Shown here: positions 27,128 to 35,983 of the stretch, piece after piece
How positions within the stretch are numbered: position 1 is the first letter of the stretch
How the letters are laid out: every line of letters starts with the position of its first letter
Origin: Anaerolineales bacterium UBA6055
GTDB taxonomy: Bacteria > Chloroflexota > Anaerolineae > Aggregatilineales > Phototrophicaceae
Assembly (NCBI GenBank): GCA_002428985.1
Contig: DIYL01000055.1
Span: 286,327 to 350,326, forward strand
Length of the DNA: 64,000 nucleotides
Direction of reading: 5' to 3'
Notes under the pieces: generated by a model
Seen by the model: the letters and a program-made list of their open reading frames with translations, nothing else
The model's database searches: none
Told to the model about the DNA's origin: nothing
Program-made: the position numbers and the translations under genes

Positions 27128-27975
27128 GTGATTGATATCCATTTAAATCCCGCATCGTCTGAAGTGACACGACCTAAACCTGGAAACTTAAAATGACAGG
27201 CATAGAGCAATGTGTTTTCATCACTGGCTAATTTAAGTATTTTTGTGGTTGATTGTCGCGCGTCATCTTGATCTGTACTCCACTTTGGTATCCAATCGGG
27301 ATGATCGACATGAATTTCGTTAACGAGTGTGTCTGATGAAATGAGAAGGGTTTCACCATTAGATTCAAGTTGTATTGAAATATGATGGTTAGTGTGCCCA
27401 TAAGTTGGGAGAATCTTGATTCCCGATAGAATCTCAGCGGGTGGCTCGAAGAAATTGGTTTGTGGTTTGATCGCTAAAATAGCGTTGTGTGTGTCTAGTG
27501 TATATTTATCATTTCTAGCCGATGGATCATCTTCAAAAAGATCAACTGCCCAATGTTGATATGCACTTTTGTTCATCCAATAGATGGCATTGGGGAATGC
27601 AGGCAATCCCTTTTCATCTAATAATCCACCTGTGTGGTCAAAATGCACATGCGTGATAATGATATCAGTAATTGATTGTGGCGAAATATTGGCTCTCATC
27701 ATATTTTCTTGTAGTTGGCCTAGACCGTTTTCCTCACTATTAAACCCTGCACCCGTGTCGATGAGGATTCGTCGCATACCGTGTTCAAGCAACAAGACAT
27801 GTACCGGAATATCGATACCATCGATGGCTATATTGTGTTTGTCTAATTCTCGCTTGAGCACTTCTTTATCTGCACCTGCAAAGACAACTGATGTTGGTGC
27901 TAATCGTACACTCCCCTCCCAAAAGATATAACCTGTGTATTCACCAAATGTGAATTTGTGGACTGTATCTGACAT
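27124..27975 (-). CDS. MBL-fold hydrolase, AHL-lactonase-like
   Basis: A 283-residue metallo-beta-lactamase-fold enzyme. The motif IIITHVHFDHTGGL gives HxHxDH, and later ligands are in LPTYGHTNHHISI (His), LLISSDTLV (Asp) and LYACHFKFPG (His), the spacing of AiiA-type lactonases and GloB-like enzymes. Such enzymes open lactone rings, including acyl-homoserine lactones, or cleave other esters. No signal peptide; AGGAAAT precedes the start. The overlap with the convergent gene is only tail to tail. Confidence 0.85.
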   Translation of the reverse strand: MSDTVHKFTFGEYTGYIFWEGSVRLAPTSVVFAGADKEVLKRELDKHNIAIDGIDIPVHVLLLEHGMRRILIDTGAGFNSEENGLGQLQENMMRANISPQSITDIIITHVHFDHTGGLLDEKGLPAFPNAIYWMNKSAYQHWAVDLFEDDPSARNDKYTLDTHNAILAIKPQTNFFEPPAEILSGIKILPTYGHTNHHISIQLESNGETLLISSDTLVNEIHVDHPDWIPKWSTDQDDARQSTTKILKLASDENTLLYACHFKFPGLGRVTSDDAGFKWISIT

Positions 27976-28127
27976 GGTATTTCCTCCCGATTTATCATCA
28001 GTTTACTGTTATATAGAGAAATATGATATTTGTCTGTGAGAAAATGTGACACATCACTAACAGCAGATATGAAGTATGAAGCACACTAAGGACATGATAA
28101 CCGATATAACCTTAGGATATGATAGCG

Positions 28128-29606
28128 ATGTATGACATCCTACCTCCAAATGAATTGCTCGCTGTGTTACTCCAATTACGTATGGATATTTTGGGAAGCT
28201 CGACAACCAAGATTATCCGTTGGACCGACGATGTGCAATCGGCGCGCCAGCAGGTGACAACTAGCCTTCAAAATTTGGCGTATTATTTAGCATTGCGTCA
28301 ACATGACCTCCGACAAATCCAGAATTCATTGCGGGTCTACGGGTTATCATCACTTGGGCGAAGCGAAGCACAAGTCCTTGCCAACCTCGATGCAGTGATC
28401 GTTACGCTAGCAACTGTGATTGATAGCCCATCCGACCAAATTCCGGCACGCCCGTCTCCGGATGATTTTATGAGTGGTGCAACGCAACTCAACGACGAGA
28501 CAATAAGTGTTCTCGGCGAGCAACCTCAAAATCGCACCGGTTATATCATGGTGACACTCCGCACAGAACAAGGGCAGGATGTTGAGTTTGTGTGTGAGAT
28601 GTTGAATAAGGGGATGAATATTGCGCGTATCAATTGTGCTCATGATGAGCCGATGATCTGGAAGAAAATGATTGATACCGTACATGAAGCATCGCAGATG
28701 ACCGGCCATCCGTGCAAAGTAGCAATGGATTTAGGTGGACCAAAAGTACGGACAGCAAATATCAAATATAATGGTCAATCTCGGATTTATCGAAATGATA
28801 TCATTTGCCTGACGCGTAAGAACCCGAAGAAATATGCTAAAAAATATGTTGCGCTCAATTGCACCTTACCCAATGTGATTGAATGGGTTGACGTTGGACA
28901 TGATGTTTGGTTTGATGATGGCAAAATTGGTGCAGTTGTCGAGACAAAGTCTGAAGATAGCTTAATGCTACGGGTCACTCATGCAGCATATAAGGGGGAT
29001 AAGCTCAAGGTCGATAAAGGTATTAATTTTCCTAATACAATGCTCGACCTAAGTCCATTGACCGATAAAGATTATCAAGATCTGGATTTTGTGGTGCAGA
29101 ATGCGGACATCATCAATTACTCGTTTGTCCAGACGGCTAATGACATCTCACAATTACATCAAGCGATTCAAGCTCGTAAACCAAAATCCCAACCAGCGAT
29201 CATCTGCAAGATTGAAACGGCGCGAGCAATCCATAATTTGCCGGACATCATCGCTAAGACCAGCGCTCACTACCCCATCGGCGTCATGATTGCCCGTGGT
29301 GATCTTGCGGTAGAGATTGGCTTTGAACGTATGGCGGAGATGCAAGAAGAAATTCTATGGATTTGCGAGGCGGCACACATTCCGGTGGTGTGGGCGACAC
29401 AAGTGCTAGAGAATCTCGCCAAGAGAGGTCGACCCTCGCGTGCCGAGATTACCGACGCAGCCATGGCAGAACGTAGCGAGTGTGTCATGCTCAACAAAGG
29501 CGATTATATTTTGGACGCGATTGAAATTCTTGATAGTATTCTGTGCCGTATGGCAGACCACCAATCCAAAAAGTCGGCACAACTCCGTCAATTGAAATCT
29601 TGGTAA
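28128..29606 (+). CDS. Pyruvate-kinase-like protein with helical N-terminal domain and no C-domain
   Basis: A protein of about 492 residues. The first 140 are a helical domain not found in normal pyruvate kinases. Then the PK barrel follows: MLNKGMNIARINCAHD, MDLGGPKVRT, the catalytic Lys in IICKIET, the metal site MIARGDLAVEIG, and WATQVLENLAKRGRPSRAEITDAAMAERSECVML. The B domain is present, but the protein ends shortly after the barrel, without the allosteric C-domain. The SGETA segment is replaced by LNKGDYI, and the first P-loop-like motif TKIVCTIGP is missing, so full PK activity is uncertain. The ATG at 28128 is preferred to 28119 because AGGA is then well spaced. Confidence 0.8.
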   Translation: MYDILPPNELLAVLLQLRMDILGSSTTKIIRWTDDVQSARQQVTTSLQNLAYYLALRQHDLRQIQNSLRVYGLSSLGRSEAQVLANLDAVIVTLATVIDSPSDQIPARPSPDDFMSGATQLNDETISVLGEQPQNRTGYIMVTLRTEQGQDVEFVCEMLNKGMNIARINCAHDEPMIWKKMIDTVHEASQMTGHPCKVAMDLGGPKVRTANIKYNGQSRIYRNDIICLTRKNPKKYAKKYVALNCTLPNVIEWVDVGHDVWFDDGKIGAVVETKSEDSLMLRVTHAAYKGDKLKVDKGINFPNTMLDLSPLTDKDYQDLDFVVQNADIINYSFVQTANDISQLHQAIQARKPKSQPAIICKIETARAIHNLPDIIAKTSAHYPIGVMIARGDLAVEIGFERMAEMQEEILWICEAAHIPVVWATQVLENLAKRGRPSRAEITDAAMAERSECVMLNKGDYILDAIEILDSILCRMADHQSKKSAQLRQLKSW

Positions 29607-29612
29607 CTATAT

Positions 29613-29999
29613 TTAGTTAGAACGCAACTGGACTGTGATAGACGATGGTAACTCATCGGAAAAACCCTCACCAGGCGGATAATACGTGAAGGTTTTTGTC
29701 TGATATCCTTCTGCGGAGACTTCGACTTTGAAGGGGGTACAAGCATAACTGAAAGCACTAGCGGTCTTAAAGTTTCCATTGTCGTCAGTGATTGTCTGAA
29801 GCTCAAATGCGGGTTTTTCAAATGAACCATCATTCCATGTCCGAATTTTCGCATTAGGGATCGGATTATTGTTGATATCAATAATAGACCCCTCAACATT
29901 GAATGTAATGCCTATGCAATCTTGTACACATGCTAGTGATGCAAGAATTAGAACGAAGATAGGAAATAGTGCTTTTACAGTGTTGGGTATGCGACGCAT
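29613..29999 (-). CDS. Lipoprotein with carboxypeptidase-regulatory-like domain
   Basis: The 128 residues open with a hydrophobic signal (LFPIFVLILASLAC) ending in a lipobox-like Cys. A single Ig-like CarboxypepD_reg domain follows, VEGSIIDINNNPIPNAKIRTW ... TDDNGNFKT ... KVEVSAEGYQTKT, the pattern of transthyretin-like surface modules. It is probably a membrane-anchored structural protein of unknown role. It converges with the pyruvate-kinase-like gene, only 6 bp apart. Confidence 0.75.
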   Translation of the reverse strand: MRRIPNTVKALFPIFVLILASLACVQDCIGITFNVEGSIIDINNNPIPNAKIRTWNDGSFEKPAFELQTITDDNGNFKTASAFSYACTPFKVEVSAEGYQTKTFTYYPPGEGFSDELPSSITVQLRSN

Positions 30000-30113
30000 T
30001 GGTTGATCCTGTGGAGACTTTATTTGAGTATACTTTACTCTGCTTTTTCCTTATTGAACAATTATCTAGGAAGTAGAGAACAGGTATGCCTATTCTCTAC
30101 TCTGCTGATAGTG

Positions 30114-31082
30114 TTATTTCTTTCGAAGGAACAGCGTGATCTCTTTCTTGTTGCTGACCAATTGCCGAATCTGCATGATCTTGTACTGCTTACGTAATAG
30201 ACGATACGAGTGGTCAAGCACTCGCGCAGTGCGACGCATTCGCAATTTCAGTGTCATTATGACGATGCCATTATTCCGCAGGTACGGCGCATACCTCACC
30301 ATCAAGCGTGCAGAATCCTGTGCATCCATCTTCATATCGTTGACGATTAAGTCAAAGCGATCATGACAGCGCGTCAGATAATCCTCGGCGGTCATGTGGA
30401 AATGTTGCACACAGGGATCGGTTTTGAGAGTAGGGTACATATCATCCGGAGCGATGGCGGTGACACGTAAGCCACGCTTACGTAATACAGTTGTCCATGC
30501 CCCCGGTGCTGCGCCCAGATCAAGAGCATGGGCATTGTCTCGTAGATAGATGCTGAAGCTATCTAATGCTTCCATCAGTTTTAATCCAGCACGATTCGGA
30601 ACAAGTTCTCGAAAGTGCTTTTTGCCGAATGGATGCGGGGACATATTTTGTGATGCTGGCGATACACCCACATAGGCGATATTGTCCACGACGACCATCG
30701 ACAGGATATTAGGGTTTCGTTGCCGATGATTAGGATGTGGGCATAGTGCTTGCCGAATACTGTGCGCGCTGTGGGTATGAGTACTGACCATGCGGACATC
30801 AGCGCGATCAAATCGGGGTAGTGTTTGCCTCACCTGCTGACTAAATTGGGCAAGGTCATGTGCAATATAGATTTGATGTTGGAGTGGATACAGATGGTGA
30901 AGATAGATGGCGAGCTTATTACGCCACGGTGAGGTTAATTTTTTGAATGTAGTGGTGTATTCAATGAGGTGATGCTTGTCGGCAAGGGGCTCAATATATT
31001 GGACGGTAGGGTGATAGCGACGGATTTCGTTAAGTGCGAAGTCCACAAAGTATTCTGAACAGGTAAGAATTGCAAGTGTCAT
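30114..31082 (-). CDS. RlmM/FtsJ-like rRNA 2'-O-ribose methyltransferase
   Basis: A 322-residue protein. The C-terminal half is an RrmJ-type methyltransferase: the SAM motif ALDLGAAPGAWTTVLRKRG, then DLIVNDMKMD with the catalytic Asp and Lys and the later LKLRMRRT. The N-terminal part resembles the RNA-binding extension of RlmM, which modifies C2498 of 23S rRNA. A basic tail (KQYKIMQIRQLVSNKKEITLFLRKK) is typical. Monocistronic, with GAGAGGAG before the start. Confidence 0.82.
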   Translation of the reverse strand: MTLAILTCSEYFVDFALNEIRRYHPTVQYIEPLADKHHLIEYTTTFKKLTSPWRNKLAIYLHHLYPLQHQIYIAHDLAQFSQQVRQTLPRFDRADVRMVSTHTHSAHSIRQALCPHPNHRQRNPNILSMVVVDNIAYVGVSPASQNMSPHPFGKKHFRELVPNRAGLKLMEALDSFSIYLRDNAHALDLGAAPGAWTTVLRKRGLRVTAIAPDDMYPTLKTDPCVQHFHMTAEDYLTRCHDRFDLIVNDMKMDAQDSARLMVRYAPYLRNNGIVIMTLKLRMRRTARVLDHSYRLLRKQYKIMQIRQLVSNKKEITLFLRKK

Positions 31083-31179
31083 ACTCCTCTCTCGGGGCGA
31101 CTCGCCCGCAAATTATTTTTACGATACGTCTATTATAGCATCGCTTTCTATCTAACTATAGATAATGACGACCAGATTC

Positions 31180-32019
31180 TTATTCTTTTGTCCCGACATA
31201 AACACTAAGACCGTAGCGAACGTGGATATCGTTACGATTGAGAATATAGAAATCATCAGTATGATCAACAAGTCGCTCAACAGTTTTACGATCATCGGGT
31301 TCGAGGATTGGGCCATATTCACCGTGGTCACGCTCCAAAAATCGGTTTAAGTGCCACATGACAAACTCGCTTTGTATCGCATCAAATGGGGATAGGAATT
31401 CTGTCACAAAGGTCTTTGCGTGGATGTCTGCAAAATGAGCATCATGTAGGAGTTGTGACCACCCATATGGATAGTGGAATTGATCGCTCTGCGATAAGGT
31501 CGCTTTGGTCATCGTATCAAACCAACGGTTTTGCGCGACACGGAGACGATCTTGCAAACCCGGCTCACCCATACCAATATCATGAGGAAGCATCTGGAGC
31601 GGTAGACCACCTTCACGGATTGCTAGTCGCCCGCCCGATTTTAGTACGCGTTTTAGTTCGTTGACTGTGCGATGCAAATCAGAAATATGATGTAAGACAT
31701 AGCTCGTCCATACGAGGTCAAATGTCTCATCAGCAAAAGGCAACGCTCGTATATCACTGTGGTGAAACTGGATGGTATCTACTAACGGCGTTTTTTGCGA
31801 GAGGTCGATAGCCGATTTCAACGATTGCGGATTCATATCAACACCAGTAACGTGACATCCTTCGTTTGCAAACCACAACGCTTGCTGACCGCGTCCACAA
31901 CCTGCATCTAGTACAGTTAAGCTCTGTCCGTTACATAACCATTCAATCATCGGCTGAATGATTCCAGACTCAATTTGATCGTAACCACTGAGATGTGCAA
32001 ACCATGATGGATGTGCCAT
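31180..32019 (-). CDS. Class I SAM-dependent methyltransferase
   Basis: A 279-residue Methyltransf_11-type enzyme. Motif I is TVLDAGCGRGQQALWFANEG, then GVDMNPQSL, HHSDIRALPFADETFDLVWTSYVLHHI and LKRVLKSGGRLAIREGG, in family order. The acceptor cannot be told; relatives act on small molecules or quinones. The C-terminal third (QFHYPYGWSQLL...) is probably the substrate cap. Transcribed alone. Confidence 0.88.
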   Translation of the reverse strand: MAHPSWFAHLSGYDQIESGIIQPMIEWLCNGQSLTVLDAGCGRGQQALWFANEGCHVTGVDMNPQSLKSAIDLSQKTPLVDTIQFHHSDIRALPFADETFDLVWTSYVLHHISDLHRTVNELKRVLKSGGRLAIREGGLPLQMLPHDIGMGEPGLQDRLRVAQNRWFDTMTKATLSQSDQFHYPYGWSQLLHDAHFADIHAKTFVTEFLSPFDAIQSEFVMWHLNRFLERDHGEYGPILEPDDRKTVERLVDHTDDFYILNRNDIHVRYGLSVYVGTKE

Positions 32020-32141
32020 GTTATACTTCCCCGTTTGTTTCAGTCAGTATATCAGTTTGAATCAAAATGACTTTCCAACAACTGACGCCAAATTTTATGC
32101 TACACTGATTGTGGTAAATTTCACAAATAGGGAGGCATAAC

Positions 32142-32555
32142 ATGACAGACGCATTTCTTGGTACTTGGCAACTTGACCCCGAGCAAAATAACTATCAACT
32201 CGGTGATCCACCACAATCTGGCTTGTATATCATCGAGACAAAGGGCGACGGTTATCTCGTCACCATGAAGTGGACGAATACGACTGGTGATGACTTCGCG
32301 ATGGACTATGAAGGCATCCCTGATAGCAAACTGTATCCAACAGATGCACCGCATGTCGATACAATGTCTATGACGCGGGTAGATGAAAAGACACTCGATA
32401 GTTCGGCATTTGTCGGGAACACACACATTGCCCATGCTCGACGTGAACTCTCCGATGACAGCAATACAATGACCGTTACGCAATCAGGTAAAACACCCAC
32501 CGGTGACGACTTTGCCAATGTGTCGGTCTATAAACGAATAGATGATGAATTGTAA
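32142..32555 (+). CDS. Lipocalin-like small protein
   Basis: A 137-residue beta-rich protein that begins FLGTWQLDPEQNNYQLG, a GxW start typical of lipocalin/fatty-acid-binding-like barrels. Acidic strands alternate through to VSVYKRIDD. No signal peptide is seen, so it is probably cytosolic. GGGAGG precedes the start. It converges with the zinc operon, with a shared stem-loop between. Ligand unknown. Confidence 0.65.
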   Translation: MTDAFLGTWQLDPEQNNYQLGDPPQSGLYIIETKGDGYLVTMKWTNTTGDDFAMDYEGIPDSKLYPTDAPHVDTMSMTRVDEKTLDSSAFVGNTHIAHARRELSDDSNTMTVTQSGKTPTGDDFANVSVYKRIDDEL

Positions 32556-32575
32556 ATTGACCGCTAATTGAAAAA

Positions 32576-32594
32576 GGGGCAAATCGAATGCCCC
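32576..32594 (-). terminator. Terminator of the zinc-linked operon
   Basis: GGGGCA (32576-32581) pairs with TGCCCC (32589-32594). On the minus strand it is followed by TTTTTC, so it ends the operon read leftwards; it may also serve the lipocalin-like gene. Confidence 0.75.
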
Positions 32595-32636
32595 TCATGT
32601 CATACTCTAACAAATTATCTGATAGATGCTTAAAGA

Positions 32637-33839
32637 CTAATACTCGTCATCCCATTCATCATCCCAACTTGGGAACGGATCTGCATAATCTGCCCAGACA
32701 TTAACCCCTTGTTTCATTTCATCATCTGTCAGTAGACATTTGTCAAGTTGTGTGCGTAACGCAGTTTCTTCCATTTCAATCCCGATGAATACTAGCTCTT
32801 GTCGCCGATCACCATATTCACCCTGTATCAATTCCTCAATGCTTTCGCGCATATCATCAGGAATTTCTTCATCGGGTGCATCAGCCCACCATGTTCCTGC
32901 GGGGTCTATACTAATGAGTTGTCCAGCTTGTGACCACATACCAGCCAGTTCATGACGGGTTGCTAACCAGCAGATGCCCTTGGAACGAATAACATCTTCA
33001 AGTAGATCGTCTTCGGTGATTGCTGTATGCAAGCGATCTGGATGGAAAGGGCGTGGTTGGCGATAGACAAAGCTATGAATACCGTATTCTTCTGTTTCTG
33101 GGGTATGAACCTCGTCAGATAACCATTCATCAAAGCCTGCCGCAACTTCAAAATCAAAACGTCCGGTGTTCAAGATGTCTGTTGGTGTCACTTTCCCATA
33201 TTGTGTCTCAATAACTTGAGCACGAGGATTCATCCGACGAAGCAAAGACTTAATTTTAGTGATCTCATCGTCAGTCACCAGATCCGTTTTATTGAGAATC
33301 AAAACGTCAGCAAATTCTAACTGATCAACCATGAGATCTACGATGGTACGTTCATCTTCCTCGCTGACTTCAAGTCCACGATCCATCAATGTGTCCAATG
33401 TCTCTAATTCAGTCATCAGATTGCGTGCATCAACGACTGTAACCATCGTATCCAGATGGGCGATGTCGCCTAGACTCGTACCATTTTCCATTGGGAAGGT
33501 AAAGGTCTCTGCAACCGGAAGTGGCTCAGAGATACCTGTAGACTCGATCAGCAGGTATTCAAAGCGCCCTGCTTGCGCCAGTCGTGTGACTTCTTCAAGC
33601 AAGTCCTCACGCAAGGTACAACAAATGCAACCATTGGTCATCTCAACTAATTTTTCTTCTGTACGGCTTAGTTGTGCCTGACCCTCTTTGACCAACTGTG
33701 CATCAATATTGATCTCACTCATGTCATTGACGATGACTGCTACACGCATGCCATCCCGGTTATTCAAAACATGATTAAGAAGGGTTGTTTTGCCCGCACC
33801 AAGAAAACCCGAAAGTACGGTTACAGGTAGTTTGTTCAT
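32637..33839 (-). CDS. COG0523/CobW-family GTPase (zinc metallochaperone-like), copy 1
   Basis: A 400-residue G3E GTPase with P-loop GFLGAGKTT (11-19), the metal-binding CxCC motif NGCICCTLRED (Cys71, 73, 74), NKTD, and a C-terminal CobW_C domain (EEYGIHSFVYRQPRPFHP, YGDRRQELVFIGI). The length and the SFVYRxRRPFHP-like start of the C-domain match the ZigA/YciC branch tied to zinc. ZNG1/ZigA-type proteins hand zinc to client enzymes when zinc is scarce. A very acidic tail (WDDEWDDEY) may bind metal. It is the last gene of the operon and the close paralogue of the copy at 35984. Confidence 0.92.
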   Translation of the reverse strand: MNKLPVTVLSGFLGAGKTTLLNHVLNNRDGMRVAVIVNDMSEINIDAQLVKEGQAQLSRTEEKLVEMTNGCICCTLREDLLEEVTRLAQAGRFEYLLIESTGISEPLPVAETFTFPMENGTSLGDIAHLDTMVTVVDARNLMTELETLDTLMDRGLEVSEEDERTIVDLMVDQLEFADVLILNKTDLVTDDEITKIKSLLRRMNPRAQVIETQYGKVTPTDILNTGRFDFEVAAGFDEWLSDEVHTPETEEYGIHSFVYRQPRPFHPDRLHTAITEDDLLEDVIRSKGICWLATRHELAGMWSQAGQLISIDPAGTWWADAPDEEIPDDMRESIEELIQGEYGDRRQELVFIGIEMEETALRTQLDKCLLTDDEMKQGVNVWADYADPFPSWDDEWDDEY

Positions 33840-33850
33840 GATGTTTGCTC

Positions 33851-34768
33851 CTATTCGTAATTAGTATACCAGTGATGTGCGATAGTATAGGCGGCTTGGC
33901 TGGCTTGGTAAGCAGCACCGAGGGCAGTTGCCCAGCCTTTCACATCACCCACAGCCCATAGTCCATGGACGGCTGTTTGATAATGGGCATCTGTTTTGAT
34001 GTAGCCCGTGTCGTCTAATTCAAGGTTGAAGGTAGCGATGATCTGCTCAGTAAGGGGTTGTGGTGATTCATCTAGTTGACACCATAAGGTGCCTACAGCG
34101 ATACGCTCACCTGTATTAAGGGTTACTGCTTCAACTTTACCATTATCGTGATGCACTTCAACGATCTCGCCGATGTGTAACGGAATGTTCGCTGCGTCTA
34201 GGGCTGCGCGCTGTTCATCGCTGATCTTCAATTTTGGCGAGATGATAACATGTGCTTTGGTTGTCCAATTCTCATGCATCTTAGGCATATGTTCAAGTCC
34301 CATCGGTGATGATGCGACCAAGCCCCATATACGATCCCGATTCTCATACCCATCACAAAATGGACATGCTAGAATCGTATCGCCCCAACAATCCATAAAG
34401 CCGGGTATATCCGGGTAAACATCACGATAGCCTAGAGCTAGAATCACATGACGAGCAGTCACAGACGACCCGGCTTCCCCACTGACAAGAAAACCATCGT
34501 CATGGGCTTGTACCTCAACCACACGCTCCACTCGGAGTTCCGCACTATTGTATACATGGATTTGTTGCCAGGCCTGTTCTCGAATCTCGGCGGGTAGCAG
34601 ACCTTCCAAACCCACAAAATTGTGTACACCATGCGATGCTCCATTGCGAGGTGCTTGTGGTGCATCGAAGACGATCACACGTTTACGTGTGCGTGCCAAA
34701 ACCAATGTTGCTTGCAATCCTGCAGGACCGCCCCCAACAATGGCGATATCAAATTGTTCTTGATCCAT
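33851..34768 (-). CDS. Thioredoxin-reductase-like FAD oxidoreductase
   Basis: A 305-residue pyridine-nucleotide-disulfide oxidoreductase. FAD motif IAIVGGGPAGLQATLVLAR is at 8-26, the redox CxxC is in ACPFCDGYE, and the second FAD motif GLWAVGDVKGWAT is near the end. The NADPH GxGxxA loop is degraded (WGLVASSPMGLEH), as in TrxR-like oxidases (for example GliT/HlmI type) that oxidise dithiols with oxygen rather than use NADPH. It sits 11 bp upstream of CobW copy 1 and 52 bp downstream of the second FAD enzyme. A role in thiol or metal-site redox under zinc limitation is inference. Confidence 0.85.
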   Translation of the reverse strand: MDQEQFDIAIVGGGPAGLQATLVLARTRKRVIVFDAPQAPRNGASHGVHNFVGLEGLLPAEIREQAWQQIHVYNSAELRVERVVEVQAHDDGFLVSGEAGSSVTARHVILALGYRDVYPDIPGFMDCWGDTILACPFCDGYENRDRIWGLVASSPMGLEHMPKMHENWTTKAHVIISPKLKISDEQRAALDAANIPLHIGEIVEVHHDNGKVEAVTLNTGERIAVGTLWCQLDESPQPLTEQIIATFNLELDDTGYIKTDAHYQTAVHGLWAVGDVKGWATALGAAYQASQAAYTIAHHWYTNYE

Positions 34769-34820
34769 TGATACCCTATTCCTATTTGTTTAGTGTAGAT
34801 GTAATAATGATGTGTCTGTG

Positions 34821-35981
34821 CTACTCGCGCTCATACCATCGTCGTCCAGCGGCGCGTGCTCCGGCAATGTTCGCGGCAGCAGGTCCCAATTCTAATTCTG
34901 CTAGTGATCCGGTTGCATAAAGTCCCTTCGCCCAGCGAAGTTTCTCATCTAGGATCGGATAGCCACAATCTGCTAGGGGGAGATTGTAGCGTTTAATCGT
35001 GTCAGCGAGCCATGTGTGTTTCGGTTGAACCGCCTGTAGACCAGTCGCTAGGACAACGTAATCTACTGTCACTATTGATCCATCAACCATTGTTAAACTG
35101 ACTCGATTATCGTTTGTCATATTTGCGTTGACAACTTCACCTTGATGGAGAAGCATCTCTCCTGCCTCGATGGCTGTATGGATGTCTTTATAGACATCTT
35201 GAGCCAGTGTGCCGGGATGGCGTGCTTCACCAAGCATCCACCGTCGCCGTGGATATTGTGCTTCTTCAAATGAATCCATACAGGCAGGACCTAACCAACA
35301 TGGACTGCTATCAAAGTCCAGCTGACGCAATGGGTGACGTGTAACTAATGTGACAGAATGGCCACTCATAAGTTTGAGTGCAATCTGACCCGCAGAAATC
35401 CCGCCGCCAATAACCATAACTTGCGCTTCGTTTGAAACATGTTGCATATCAAATGTCATATCCAAAACATGTTGGATAGGGGCGTTCTGTTTGATCAACG
35501 GGTCAGCCCAATCGGGGATGAATGGCTTTTGTCGCCCGGTTGCGAGTAGTACCTTTCGAGTTTTTAATTTTGCGCTGTCGGTATCTACTCGCCAACCATT
35601 TCTCACACGATGTAACGCTAATGCTTGTCCATGCGTGTGCAAGTCCTGAAGCTGATAGGTGTCTATAACGTGCTGGCAGTGTTCTTTAAATATTTCAAGA
35701 GATGGACGGTAATAAGGGTCAATCCACAAATTGCTATCGTAAGGTTGCTTTTCTTGCCCAAAGCGCTCCAGTGAACGTGAATTGATGTCGATGTGATGGA
35801 CTCGTGTGGACCGCAGGTAGCGCATTCCAGTATTTTCAGCCCGTTTACTCCATGCTTGGAGCAGACGGGCATGAGGATCAAGAATACGTACAGCAGCTGC
35901 GGAAACCCCACACTGATTGATAAGCACATGCGCAAGATGTGTGCCGTGGATACCACCCCCAATAATCAACCAGTCCAACAT
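34821..35981 (-). CDS. FAD/NAD(P)-binding monooxygenase-like protein
   Basis: A 386-residue flavoprotein. The FAD motif LIIGGGIHGTHLAHVL is at 5-20, and a second dinucleotide motif MVIGGGISAGQIALKL lies near 205. LATGRQKPFIPDW and VVLATGLQAV complete the pattern of SidA/IucD-like or FMO-like N-hydroxylases. No substrate can be read off. N-hydroxylation of an amine for a metal-binding small molecule would fit the zinc context but is speculative. Its start overlaps the CobW copy 2 end region (3-bp gap), so it is translated in the same operon. Confidence 0.8.
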   Translation of the reverse strand: MLDWLIIGGGIHGTHLAHVLINQCGVSAAAVRILDPHARLLQAWSKRAENTGMRYLRSTRVHHIDINSRSLERFGQEKQPYDSNLWIDPYYRPSLEIFKEHCQHVIDTYQLQDLHTHGQALALHRVRNGWRVDTDSAKLKTRKVLLATGRQKPFIPDWADPLIKQNAPIQHVLDMTFDMQHVSNEAQVMVIGGGISAGQIALKLMSGHSVTLVTRHPLRQLDFDSSPCWLGPACMDSFEEAQYPRRRWMLGEARHPGTLAQDVYKDIHTAIEAGEMLLHQGEVVNANMTNDNRVSLTMVDGSIVTVDYVVLATGLQAVQPKHTWLADTIKRYNLPLADCGYPILDEKLRWAKGLYATGSLAELELGPAAANIAGARAAGRRWYERE

Positions 35982-35983
35982 GA

